Origin: Fimenecus sp045593555
GTDB lineage: Bacteria; Bacillota; Clostridia; Oscillospirales; Acutalibacteraceae
DNA length: 64,000 bases
Direction: 5' to 3'
Assembly (NCBI GenBank): GCA_045593555.1
Contig: JAZNWU010000018.1
Location: 1-64,000, forward strand
The number at the start of each line of letters is the position of its first letter. Position 1 is the first letter of the stretch. The notes below the pieces were generated by a model. The model searched no databases and was not told the origin of the DNA. It saw only the letters and a list, made by a program, of their open reading frames with translations. Below, one piece after another: positions 49,016 through 57,396 of the stretch. The position numbers and the translations under genes are program-made.

Positions 49016-50452
49016 TTATTTGTATGTATTATAAAACTGGGTTATTCTTTTCTTTCGTTCAATCAGTTCATCAATGCCTGAAATGTACTCGAACGGATAC
49101 TTGAAATTAAAAATACGCTCGATTTCGTCACCGTTTGGTGCTTTAAGTTTTGTTACAGCACCGCCACCACAGGAAAGAATTGTGTGACATTCTTCCATCA
49201 TGAAAATATTATAAATACACTCTGTCTGTGGCTTTGCCCAGCCGACATTTTCAAGGCTACCTGCAGATTTTGACTGACGATACATATAGTATGGATGGTA
49301 TTTCTCATATAATTTCTCGTAGGTATAAGAAAGCATCTGTGATGCTGTATTTGCATTCTGCACTGCAATTTTCGGTGAATTTTGTCCGATTCCTGATGCT
49401 CTTTTTACAGCAAGAGTATGAACAGTAATATTTTCAGGGTCAAGACTTATTGCAGTATCAAGAGAATATTTAAATCCATCAACAGTATCCGTAGGGAGTC
49501 CTGCAATCAAGTCCATGTTGATATTGTCAAATCCCATTTCTCTTGCAAGATGGAAAATTCTGATTGTATCTTGTGCAGTATGTCGTCTTCCGACTGCCTG
49601 AAGCACAGAATCATTAAATGTCTGTGGGTTTATGCTGATTCGGTCGACAGGACTGTTTTTAAGTACACGAAGTTTTTCTTCTGTAATTGTGTCAGGACGA
49701 CCTGCCTCAACGGTAAATTCACGACAAGTATTTAAATTGAAATTATTCTCTATTGAATTTATTACAGTTTCAAGCTGTTCTGCTGAAAGTGTGGTAGGTG
49801 TACCACCACCGATATAAATACTTTCAAGAGAAACACCAATATTTTTTGCAATTTCGCCTGTAATCTTAAGTTCCTTTGACAGTAACTCAACATACTGTGG
49901 CAAGAGATTTTTTGCCTTATCATTTTCCACGGAATGTGACACAAAGGAACAATAACTGCATCTTGACGGACAGAAAGGAATTGACACATAAAGGCTGAAT
50001 GATGCCGGTTTGCTTGTACTTATAATTTTTTCTTCCCAATCAGCAACTTCTCTTGCAATCTGGAATTTTTCGTCTGTTACAAGCAAATCCTTTTTAAAAT
50101 ATTCTTCTGTCTTTTTTCTGCCCATTTGTTTTTCTGTGTTTATAAGCAGTTTGGATGGCCTGACTCCTGTTAATACACCCCATTTAGGATAAAATCCCGT
50201 ATATTCACCCATAAGTGAATAGACCATCCTACCCATCTGCATTTCATTATCATCACACAAAGGTGCAGTAAGAGTTTTATTAAAATCGTCAAAATTTATT
50301 ATTACCTTGATTTCATCGGTAACAGAAGTGTAAAGATGAAAATCATCACATTCTTCATATACCACCTGAATTTTTACATCAGGCATAAAAATTCTGACGA
50401 GTTTTTCCATTTCATAATGGAATTTATGATTGATTACAAGTAATTTTATCAT
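49016..50452 (-). CDS. hemZ: HemZ-type radical SAM coproporphyrinogen dehydrogenase
   Basis: This 478-residue protein has the radical SAM motif PFCPSRCSYCSF (residues 162-173), then SIYIGGGTPTTLS and RISINPQTFNDSVLQAVGRR. The C terminus is of the HemZ type (MYRQSKSAGSLENVGWAKP). HemZ-like proteins are linked to oxygen-independent coproporphyrinogen oxidation, although clostridial members are often not proven to do this. The start overlaps the MBL gene by four bases (ATGA). The N-terminal 155 residues form a separate domain. Confidence 0.85.
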   Translation of the reverse strand: MIKLLVINHKFHYEMEKLVRIFMPDVKIQVVYEECDDFHLYTSVTDEIKVIINFDDFNKTLTAPLCDDNEMQMGRMVYSLMGEYTGFYPKWGVLTGVRPSKLLINTEKQMGRKKTEEYFKKDLLVTDEKFQIAREVADWEEKIISTSKPASFSLYVSIPFCPSRCSYCSFVSHSVENDKAKNLLPQYVELLSKELKITGEIAKNIGVSLESIYIGGGTPTTLSAEQLETVINSIENNFNLNTCREFTVEAGRPDTITEEKLRVLKNSPVDRISINPQTFNDSVLQAVGRRHTAQDTIRIFHLAREMGFDNINMDLIAGLPTDTVDGFKYSLDTAISLDPENITVHTLAVKRASGIGQNSPKIAVQNANTASQMLSYTYEKLYEKYHPYYMYRQSKSAGSLENVGWAKPQTECIYNIFMMEECHTILSCGGGAVTKLKAPNGDEIERIFNFKYPFEYISGIDELIERKKRITQFYNTYK

Positions 50453-51102
50453 TTTCTTCTGAAACGAGTTCTCATATAACGGTTATTTTCACGCTCATAA
50501 TCAAGAGTAGTTTCTGCTTCATGGCCAGGATAAACAGTATAATTCCCCTCTAACTCGCCAATTTTAGCAAGTGAACGAAGTTCCTGACGACCATTACCAC
50601 CGTAAAGGTCTGTTCTGCCTGCACAAAGTCTGAAAAGAGTGTCCCCTGAGAACATTACCAAATCTTCCTTGAAAAGATAGCAGACACCACCCATAGAATG
50701 TCCCGGTGTGTGCATAACAGTTATTTTGCTGTTACCAAGCATAAGTTCAGTTCCGTCTTCTGTCAATATATCTGCATCTGTTTCAGGGAACTCATAACCT
50801 GAACAGTTAATAGCAAACTCGTTCTTATCAGCATCATGGAACATTTCTTCATCATCCTTATGGATAACAACCTTTGCACCTGTGTTGTCTTTCACCATTT
50901 TTGCACCACAGATATGGTCAAAATGGCCATGAGTTAAAAGAATATACTTGACATTTTTGCCACTCAGTTCTTCCATCAAACTTTCTTCAGGTAATGAGGG
51001 GTCAATAACTGCTGTATCCCCTGTTTCATTATCTGTGACAATATAAGTATTTGTGGAAAATCCGTTGCCCATAACTGATAAATGTTTTTTTACTGTAATC
51101 AT
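50449..51102 (-). CDS. MBL-fold hydrolase (glyoxalase II-like)
   Basis: This 217-residue metallo-beta-lactamase-fold protein has LLTHGHFDHICGAK, with the HxHxDH metal motif, HTPGHSMGGVCYLF, FSGDTLFRLCAGRTDLYGG and YPGHEAETTLDYER near the end. All seven metal ligands are present. It likely hydrolyses a thioester such as S-lactoylglutathione, or another ester. The start at 51102 has GGAG nine bases upstream; a TTG at 51117 is a poorer choice. It overlaps both neighbours by four bases. Confidence 0.9.
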   Translation of the reverse strand: MITVKKHLSVMGNGFSTNTYIVTDNETGDTAVIDPSLPEESLMEELSGKNVKYILLTHGHFDHICGAKMVKDNTGAKVVIHKDDEEMFHDADKNEFAINCSGYEFPETDADILTEDGTELMLGNSKITVMHTPGHSMGGVCYLFKEDLVMFSGDTLFRLCAGRTDLYGGNGRQELRSLAKIGELEGNYTVYPGHEAETTLDYERENNRYMRTRFRRK

Positions 51103-51560
51103 ATCTTTTTTCTCCAAATTTCCGAGTCATAAATTATTGTAACGGGACCGTCGTTGAGAAGCTCAACTTTCATATCAGCACCGAAAATACCTTTTTCTAC
51201 ATTTTTCACACCATTCTCAATGAGTTTATCGCAAAAAAATTCGTATAACTCATTGGCTCTTTCGGGATGAGCAGAACGAATAAATGACGGTCTGTTGCCT
51301 TTTTTCAAATCTGCACAAAGAGTAAACTGTGAAACTGCGAGAATTTCACCGTCAACATTCTTTATATCAAGATTCATCTTGCCATCGCCATCCTCAAACA
51401 CACGGAGTGTTGATGTCTTTCGGGCAAGAACCTCTGCATCTGCCTCTGTATCATCATCCATAACACCAAGGAGAATAAGATAACCCTTATCTATTTTCGA
51501 GATGAGCTCACCATCTACGGTTACACTTGCTCTCGATACTCTTTGAATCACTGCTTTCAT
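51099..51560 (-). CDS. dtd: D-aminoacyl-tRNA deacylase
   Basis: This 153-residue enzyme removes D-amino acids from tRNA. It carries the two defining motifs, SQFTLCAD (about residue 78) and NDGPVTI (about 139), which is the GP-containing cross-subunit motif, and starts MKAVIQRVSRASVTVDGE. Length and order are normal. It overlaps the MBL gene by four bases. Confidence 0.97.
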   Translation of the reverse strand: MKAVIQRVSRASVTVDGELISKIDKGYLILLGVMDDDTEADAEVLARKTSTLRVFEDGDGKMNLDIKNVDGEILAVSQFTLCADLKKGNRPSFIRSAHPERANELYEFFCDKLIENGVKNVEKGIFGADMKVELLNDGPVTIIYDSEIWRKKI

Positions 51561-51642
51561 ATTCTGTATCCTTTTTCGTTTTTTTGTTTGGTAGTAGTCC
51601 GGTAACTATAACCCCAAGTTTGAGGAAATTTTAACCAAACTT

Positions 51643-53847
51643 TTATCTTTCAACCTGTAATATACCGTCAATCTTTTCAATTCTTGTAATAAGATTTTTA
51701 AGGTGGTCAAGGCCACTTACATTAACTGTAAGCTCGACAATTGTTCTTCCGTCCTTCATGTCGTGAGTGCTAATGCTTGTAATATTAACTCGCATATTTG
51801 CAACCTGAACAGCAACCTCTGCCATAAGACCAACACGGGAAAGACAGGTAAGCTGAAGTGTTGCCTTATAGTCCTCACGGACATTCTGATTCCAATATGC
51901 ATTTACCCATCTTGCAGGTTCTGCACAATTCGCAAGGTCTTTAGGTACATTTGTACAATCTCTCTTATGAATTGAAACACCATGACCACGAGTGATAAAA
52001 CCTATAATGTTATCACCGGGCAAAGGATTACAGCATTGTGAGAACTTAATAAGACAGTTGTCGATACCCTCAACAGTAACTCCGTCTTTATTCTTTTTGC
52101 TGTTATCCTTAACGGGAACAACCTTGATTTCCTGACGACTCTTATCGTAATTCTTCTGATATTCTTCCTTGATGTAAGGCATCATACGGATAATTGAAAG
52201 TCCACCGTAACCGATTGCAGCATAAAAATCGTCAATATTTTCCATTCGCTGACGCTCTGCCAATCGTTTAATGAATTTCTGATAATCCTCGTCAGACAAA
52301 CGGATATAATTTCGTTTGAATTCACGCTCGATTTCAGCCTTACCCTCAATAATATTTTCTTCTCGTTTTTCCTTTTTAAACCAGGAACGGATTTTACTCT
52401 TTGCCTGGCTTGTTTTAACAATATTCAACCAGTCACGACTCGGACCCTTACCCTGCTGGGAGGATGTGAGGATTTCAACGATTTCACCTGTTTTGATTAC
52501 ATAATCAATAGGCACAATTCGTCCGTCAACCTTTGCTCCCGTCATCTTATTACCAACTGCAGAGTGAATTGCATAAGCAAAGTCGATTACAGTTGAGCCA
52601 ACAGGCACATTGATAACATCACCCTTTGGTGTATAAACAAATACCTCATCAGTAATAAGGTCAGTTTTGATTGTGGAAACAAGTTCTCTTGCATCCCCTG
52701 TTTCCTGCTGTGTTTCAAGCATTTCACGAATCCATTGAAGTCGTTGGTCAAAGCTCTGCTTTCCACCTGAAACACCGAGTTTATATTTCCAATGAGCTGC
52801 GATACCGAATTCAGCAGTACGGTGCATTTCCCATGTTCTTATCTGCACTTCGAAAGGAGTTCCCTCTTTACCGATAACGGTTGTATGAAGTGACTGATAC
52901 ATATTAGGCTTTGGTGTTGAGATATAATCCTTGAATCTGCCCGGAAGCGGATTGTACATATCGTGGATAATACCAAGACAGTTATAGCAGTCGATTACGC
53001 TGTCAACGATAATACGGACTGCATAAATATCGTAAATTTCATCAAACTGTTTACCCTGCATATACATTTTACGGTAAATTCCGTGAACGGATTTGATTCG
53101 ACCGCTGATTTGTGCAGTAGGAACGCTCTGATGAACTCTGTCAGCAATTTTTGTTTTAATGCTTTCAAGGAAATCGTTACCCGATTCGTTTGATTTTTTA
53201 AGATTTTCTTCAATTCCCTCATAGGCAACGCTGTCAAGAAAACGGATTGCTCTGTCCTCAAGCTCCTCCTTAACGGAACGGATACCGAGACGGTGGGAAA
53301 TAGGAGCAAAAATCTCAAGTGTTTCAAGTGCCTTATCACGTTGCTTCTGTGGTGGCATAAACTGTAAAGTTCTCATATTATGCACACGGTCAGCGAGCTT
53401 AACGATAATAACACGGATGTCCTTTGACATTGCAAGAAGCATTTTACGGATATTTTCAGCCTGTTGTTCCTCTTTATTTTCACTTGAATTAAGCTGAACA
53501 CGACCGAGCTTTGTAACGCCGTCAACAAGCACAGCAACCTCTTCACCAAAGTCCTCTGTCAGCTGTTCAATTGTGTATGGAGTATCTTCAACAACATCGT
53601 GAAGAAGCGCCGCCACAAGTGACTGATAATCCATACCTAAATCCACAAGAATATCGCAAACAGCAATTGGATGAATTATATATGGTTCACCTGACCTGCG
53701 TTTTTGGTCACCGTGATATTCATTTGCAAGGTTAAAGGCTTTGTCGATGATTTCCAATTCATTCGGATTATGGATTGCCTTTATTCTGTTGCGAAGATTA
53801 TTATAAAGCTCCTGCACATCAACATTGACATTTACATTTTCAGCCAT
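51643..53847 (-). CDS. relA: Bifunctional (p)ppGpp synthetase/hydrolase (RelA/SpoT)
   Basis: This 734-residue long RSH enzyme makes and breaks the alarmone (p)ppGpp. The HD hydrolase region has HGDQKRRSGEPYIIHPIAV, LLHDVVEDT and VKLADRVHNMRTL. The synthetase has YDIYAVRIIV and PKPNMYQSLHTTVIG. A TGS domain follows (VFVYTPKGDVINVPVGSTVI), then a zinc-finger-like region (CCNPLPGDNIIGFITRGHGV) and a C-terminal ACT domain. All active residues expected for both activities appear to be present. It overlaps recJ by one base. Confidence 0.97.
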   Translation of the reverse strand: MAENVNVNVDVQELYNNLRNRIKAIHNPNELEIIDKAFNLANEYHGDQKRRSGEPYIIHPIAVCDILVDLGMDYQSLVAALLHDVVEDTPYTIEQLTEDFGEEVAVLVDGVTKLGRVQLNSSENKEEQQAENIRKMLLAMSKDIRVIIVKLADRVHNMRTLQFMPPQKQRDKALETLEIFAPISHRLGIRSVKEELEDRAIRFLDSVAYEGIEENLKKSNESGNDFLESIKTKIADRVHQSVPTAQISGRIKSVHGIYRKMYMQGKQFDEIYDIYAVRIIVDSVIDCYNCLGIIHDMYNPLPGRFKDYISTPKPNMYQSLHTTVIGKEGTPFEVQIRTWEMHRTAEFGIAAHWKYKLGVSGGKQSFDQRLQWIREMLETQQETGDARELVSTIKTDLITDEVFVYTPKGDVINVPVGSTVIDFAYAIHSAVGNKMTGAKVDGRIVPIDYVIKTGEIVEILTSSQQGKGPSRDWLNIVKTSQAKSKIRSWFKKEKREENIIEGKAEIEREFKRNYIRLSDEDYQKFIKRLAERQRMENIDDFYAAIGYGGLSIIRMMPYIKEEYQKNYDKSRQEIKVVPVKDNSKKNKDGVTVEGIDNCLIKFSQCCNPLPGDNIIGFITRGHGVSIHKRDCTNVPKDLANCAEPARWVNAYWNQNVREDYKATLQLTCLSRVGLMAEVAVQVANMRVNITSISTHDMKDGRTIVELTVNVSGLDHLKNLITRIEKIDGILQVER

Positions 53848-55889
53848 TACTGTTCACCACCCTGCATTTTATTTAAGTTATTAAGAATATCTGATTGTGA
53901 CAAATCGGCTTTTTTACCGTCACCATCAAAAATAATATGTTCATTTTCATATTTTATGAGTCCCATTTCACAAAGCACATCAAGAGCTATCTTCATTGTG
54001 CAGTATCTTTCAACAGGACATTTTGCTCTTATCATAAGAGTTTCAACATCATATTGCCATTGTTTGTATTGCTTTAAAAGACCGAATACACCTAACAAAA
54101 ACTCTCTTGTAGGTGTTAAAAATCTTGCTTCGTGAGAAGTAAGAAATTCCTGTCGTTTATATTTTTCATAGAGAAGCTGTGACTTGAATAATGTTTCATC
54201 ATCAATTCCCGAAAAACGCATATCCCTTACCTGAACAGAGGCTTTTACCTCACCTCTGAATTCATTTTTATCAATTCGCACTGCAAGGTCAACAATATCG
54301 CCCTCACAGAATTGGAATTCAGCCAATGTGGTTGAAAATTTCATTGCCACAAACTGAGTATTACCTTTAGAAAAAGAAAGTCTTAAATGCTTTCCCTCAC
54401 CAACGGGTCTTATATTTTCAAGCCTTACTCCGAAAACACCGAAAAGAGGCTGGGGATTACCTGCACCAAAAGGCTCAAGTGTTTCAAGTGACTCCACAAG
54501 TGAAGCATCGATATAGGCAGGATTCAGCTTACAATCAAGTAATAATGTTGGTACAGCATCGGGAATTGTACCTGCAAACTCGTTTATACGGACAAAAAAT
54601 TCACTGACATTTTCACGCTTTATTCCAAGTCCTGCTGCAAGAGTATGACCACCAAAATGAGTGAGTAAATCCTCACAGGATTTTATTGCATCATAAACTG
54701 AAAATCCGTTTACACTTCTTGCTGAACCGGTACCCTCATCACCGTCAAATGTGATGACAATTGTAGGCTTTCCGTATTTTTCAGTAATTCTTGCTGCAAC
54801 AATTCCGATAACCCCGTGATGCCAGCCTTCACCACAGACAACTATAACACGAGAGTATTTCAACTGCTCATTACACTCAATGTGAGCAATGGCAGATTCC
54901 ATAATTTCATTTTCATATTCGTGACGCTGACGGTTACACATATCAACCTGTTCACCAATCTGTAAAGCAGATATTAAATCGTCACTGAGTAAGAGTTTAA
55001 GTGCAGTAGTTGCAGATTCAATTCTACCTGCTGCATTGATTCGAGGTGCTAATGAGTAAGTAACACCAACTGCATTGAGCTTTTTCTCACTTACCCCTGA
55101 AATCTGACGAAGTGCATTTATGCCATTACAAGGGTTTGAATTAATTTTCGCAACACCATATTTTACGATTGCTCTGTTTTCATCCTTCAGGTCAACCACG
55201 TCAGCAATAGTGCCAACTGCGATAATATCGGCATATTGATTTAAAATGTCGGAATAATCCCCCTTCTGGAGGGCACAAACAACCTTGAATGCAACACCGA
55301 CACCTGCCCAATCTTTAAAATGAAGATTACAGTCCTCACGATGTGGGTCGATAACAGCAACTGCATCAGGCAAAGATTCACCGACCTGATGATGGTCAGT
55401 AACAACAGTTTCAATTCCCAAACTGTTGGCATATTTAATTTCCTCTATTGCAGAAATGCCGTTATCAACAGTGACGATAAGCTTAACGCCTTTTTCGTGA
55501 AGAGAAGTTACAGCATCGCAATTCATTCCGTAGCCTTCGCTGATTCTATCAGGAATATAGTACATTACATCTGCCTGACGGGATGAAAGATATGAATACA
55601 TAACTGCAGTTGCAGTAACGCCATCGGCATCATAATCACCGAATACACAGATTTTTTCTTTTTCTTTTATTGCTTTTTCAATTCTTTCAACTGCCTTTTC
55701 CATATCGGCAATAAGATATGGGTCACAGAAGCTGAAATCACTATCAAAAAATTCTTCAACATCTTCATATTCCGTAATTCCACGGGATACTAATATAAGG
55801 GCAGTAAAAGGGTCAAGACTATGATTTTCAGCTACCTGAGCAGCCAATTCCTTATCAATATGTGCTGTGAGCCACTTTTTTCTACTCAT
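53847..55889 (-). CDS. recJ: Single-stranded-DNA exonuclease RecJ
   Basis: This 680-residue 5'-3' exonuclease has the DHH-family metal motifs FGDYDADGVTATAVMYSYL (about residue 80), TVDNGIS, VTDHHQVGESLPDAVAVIDP and ARSVNGFSVYDAIKSCEDLL with FGGHTLAAGLGI (DHHA1). An OB-fold and a C-terminal extension of about 130 residues, with a winged-helix-like end, are present as in other Firmicutes. It begins the recJ-relA-dtd-MBL-hemZ operon. A strong promoter lies at 55948-55976. Confidence 0.95.
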   Translation of the reverse strand: MSRKKWLTAHIDKELAAQVAENHSLDPFTALILVSRGITEYEDVEEFFDSDFSFCDPYLIADMEKAVERIEKAIKEKEKICVFGDYDADGVTATAVMYSYLSSRQADVMYYIPDRISEGYGMNCDAVTSLHEKGVKLIVTVDNGISAIEEIKYANSLGIETVVTDHHQVGESLPDAVAVIDPHREDCNLHFKDWAGVGVAFKVVCALQKGDYSDILNQYADIIAVGTIADVVDLKDENRAIVKYGVAKINSNPCNGINALRQISGVSEKKLNAVGVTYSLAPRINAAGRIESATTALKLLLSDDLISALQIGEQVDMCNRQRHEYENEIMESAIAHIECNEQLKYSRVIVVCGEGWHHGVIGIVAARITEKYGKPTIVITFDGDEGTGSARSVNGFSVYDAIKSCEDLLTHFGGHTLAAGLGIKRENVSEFFVRINEFAGTIPDAVPTLLLDCKLNPAYIDASLVESLETLEPFGAGNPQPLFGVFGVRLENIRPVGEGKHLRLSFSKGNTQFVAMKFSTTLAEFQFCEGDIVDLAVRIDKNEFRGEVKASVQVRDMRFSGIDDETLFKSQLLYEKYKRQEFLTSHEARFLTPTREFLLGVFGLLKQYKQWQYDVETLMIRAKCPVERYCTMKIALDVLCEMGLIKYENEHIIFDGDGKKADLSQSDILNNLNKMQGGEQ

Positions 55890-55947
55890 AAGTCTTACCC
55901 CCCTTTTCTTTTGATTTGGTCTTTAAAACATAATTTACTAATTTATC

Positions 55948-55976
55948 ATTATACCATTTAATCCCCTTATTTTCAA
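55948..55976 (-). promoter_or_regulatory. Promoter of the recJ operon
   Basis: On the minus strand, TTGAAA (55976-55971), 17 bases and TATAAT (55953-55948). The start would be near 55941, about 50 bases before the recJ ATG. Confidence 0.75.
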
Positions 55977-56009
55977 GGTTTTTATGGTAAAAACAGCCCT
56001 ATTTAACTG

Positions 56010-56038
56010 TTGAAAAACTGCATAAAATATGATAAACT
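56010..56038 (+). promoter_or_regulatory. Promoter of the glmU-like gene
   Basis: TTGAAA (56010-56015), 17 bases and TAAACT (56033-56038). It is divergent from the recJ promoter 34 bases away. AGAGG lies before the ATG at 56068. Confidence 0.6.
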
Positions 56039-56067
56039 AAATTGATGACCATAAAAGAGGTATTATT

Positions 56068-56748
56068 ATGACAGAAAAAGATATTCAGAACCTTAAAAAT
56101 ATCGAGATTCACGAAACAAATGGTGTAGAAATTCCTTACCACCAGAGCGTTATTATCGAAGAAAATGTAACAATCGGCAAGGGTACTGTTATACTTCCTA
56201 ACACTATGATTTTTTCAGGTGTTATTATCGGTGAAAACTGTGTTATCGGTCCGAATACACTCATTAAAGACAGCGTTATCGGAAATGAAGTAAAGCTTAA
56301 TTCCGTTCAATGCTATCAGTCAAAGGTTTCAGACTTTGCTGACATTGGTCCTTTCGTTCATATAAGACCTAATTCCGTTATTGGTGAAAAGGTGCATCTC
56401 GGTAATTTTGTTGAAGTTAAAAATTCAAACATTGATGAAAATACAAAGGTTTCTCACCTCACCTATGTTGGTGACTCTGATGTTGGTAAACGAGTAAACT
56501 TCGGTTGTGGTACTGTCACTGTAAACTACGATGGTAAAAATAAGCATCGTACAACTATCGGTGATGATTGCTTTATCGGTTGCAACACAAATCTTGTTGC
56601 ACCCGTGACACTTTGCGACGGAGCTTATACAGCTGCAGGGTCAACGATTACCGAAGAAGTTCCTGCTGACTCTCTTGGTATTGCAAGAGCAAGACAAGTA
56701 AATATTGTAGATTGGCGAAAAATCAATAAAGACAGATTTAAAAAATAA
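56068..56748 (+). CDS. Acetyltransferase-only GlmU-like protein (left-handed beta helix)
   Basis: This 226-residue protein corresponds only to the C-terminal glucosamine-1-phosphate acetyltransferase half of GlmU. It has hexapeptide repeats (VTIGKGTVILPNTMIF), RPNSVIGEKVHLGNFVEVKN, SHLTYVGDSDVGKRVNFGCG with the catalytic His, VNYDGKNKHRT, and AAGSTITEEVPADSLGIARA. The N-terminal uridyltransferase (about 230 residues, with the LAAGxGTRM motif) is absent, and the start has a good ribosome site and promoter, so this is not a truncated frame. A separate uridyltransferase must exist elsewhere, or a bifunctional GlmU is also present. It is followed by pth and mfd. Confidence 0.88.
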   Translation: MTEKDIQNLKNIEIHETNGVEIPYHQSVIIEENVTIGKGTVILPNTMIFSGVIIGENCVIGPNTLIKDSVIGNEVKLNSVQCYQSKVSDFADIGPFVHIRPNSVIGEKVHLGNFVEVKNSNIDENTKVSHLTYVGDSDVGKRVNFGCGTVTVNYDGKNKHRTTIGDDCFIGCNTNLVAPVTLCDGAYTAAGSTITEEVPADSLGIARARQVNIVDWRKINKDRFKK

Positions 56749-56767
56749 ATACAAAGGAAAAACAAAT

Positions 56768-57379
56768 ATGTTCAACAGATTCAGAAAGAGTACAAATGTA
56801 TCTGTAGGCACACCTGAATTTCTCGTGGTGGGACTCGGTAATCCCGGTAACAAATATACTCTCACACGACACAATTCGGGGTTTTTGTGCTTGGATATGC
56901 TTTCACAAAAATTAAATTTCAGAGTTGACAGGCTTAAATTCAAATCACTTATCTGTGACACTAACATAAATGGTCACCGTTGTATCGTTATGAAACCACA
57001 GACATTTATGAACAACAGTGGTGAAGCAATTAGAGAATGTGCATCATTTTATAAAATTCCACCTGAAAAGGTAATTGTTATTTATGACGATATTTCTCTT
57101 GATGTGGGTAAGCTTCGTATCCGCAGAAAAGGTACTGATGGTGGTCATAACGGAATAAAGAGTATTATCTATCATCTGAATAATGACCAGTTCCCAAGAA
57201 TCAAGGTTGGTTGTGGTAAAAAGCCACACCCTGAATACGACCTTGCTGACTGGGTACTTTCAGAATTCAAAAAAGACGAGCAAAAAGCGCTTGAGCCTGC
57301 ACTGGAAAATGCTTGTAAGGCTATTGAACTTTTGCTCGATAATCAAATTGATAAAGCCATGAATTTATATAACAGTTAA
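56768..57379 (+). CDS. pth: Peptidyl-tRNA hydrolase
   Basis: This 203-residue enzyme frees tRNA from peptidyl-tRNA that falls off ribosomes. It has GLGNPGNKYTLTRHNSGF, with catalytic His at about residue 36, KPQTFMNNSGEA with Asn, VIYDDISLDVGKLRIR and GTDGGHNGIKSI. A 16-residue basic extension (MFNRFRKSTNVSVGTP) precedes the normal start. It lies 19 bases after the GlmU-like gene and 17 before mfd. Confidence 0.96.
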   Translation: MFNRFRKSTNVSVGTPEFLVVGLGNPGNKYTLTRHNSGFLCLDMLSQKLNFRVDRLKFKSLICDTNINGHRCIVMKPQTFMNNSGEAIRECASFYKIPPEKVIVIYDDISLDVGKLRIRRKGTDGGHNGIKSIIYHLNNDQFPRIKVGCGKKPHPEYDLADWVLSEFKKDEQKALEPALENACKAIELLLDNQIDKAMNLYNS

Positions 57380-57396
57380 TTACAGAGGTAATTAAT

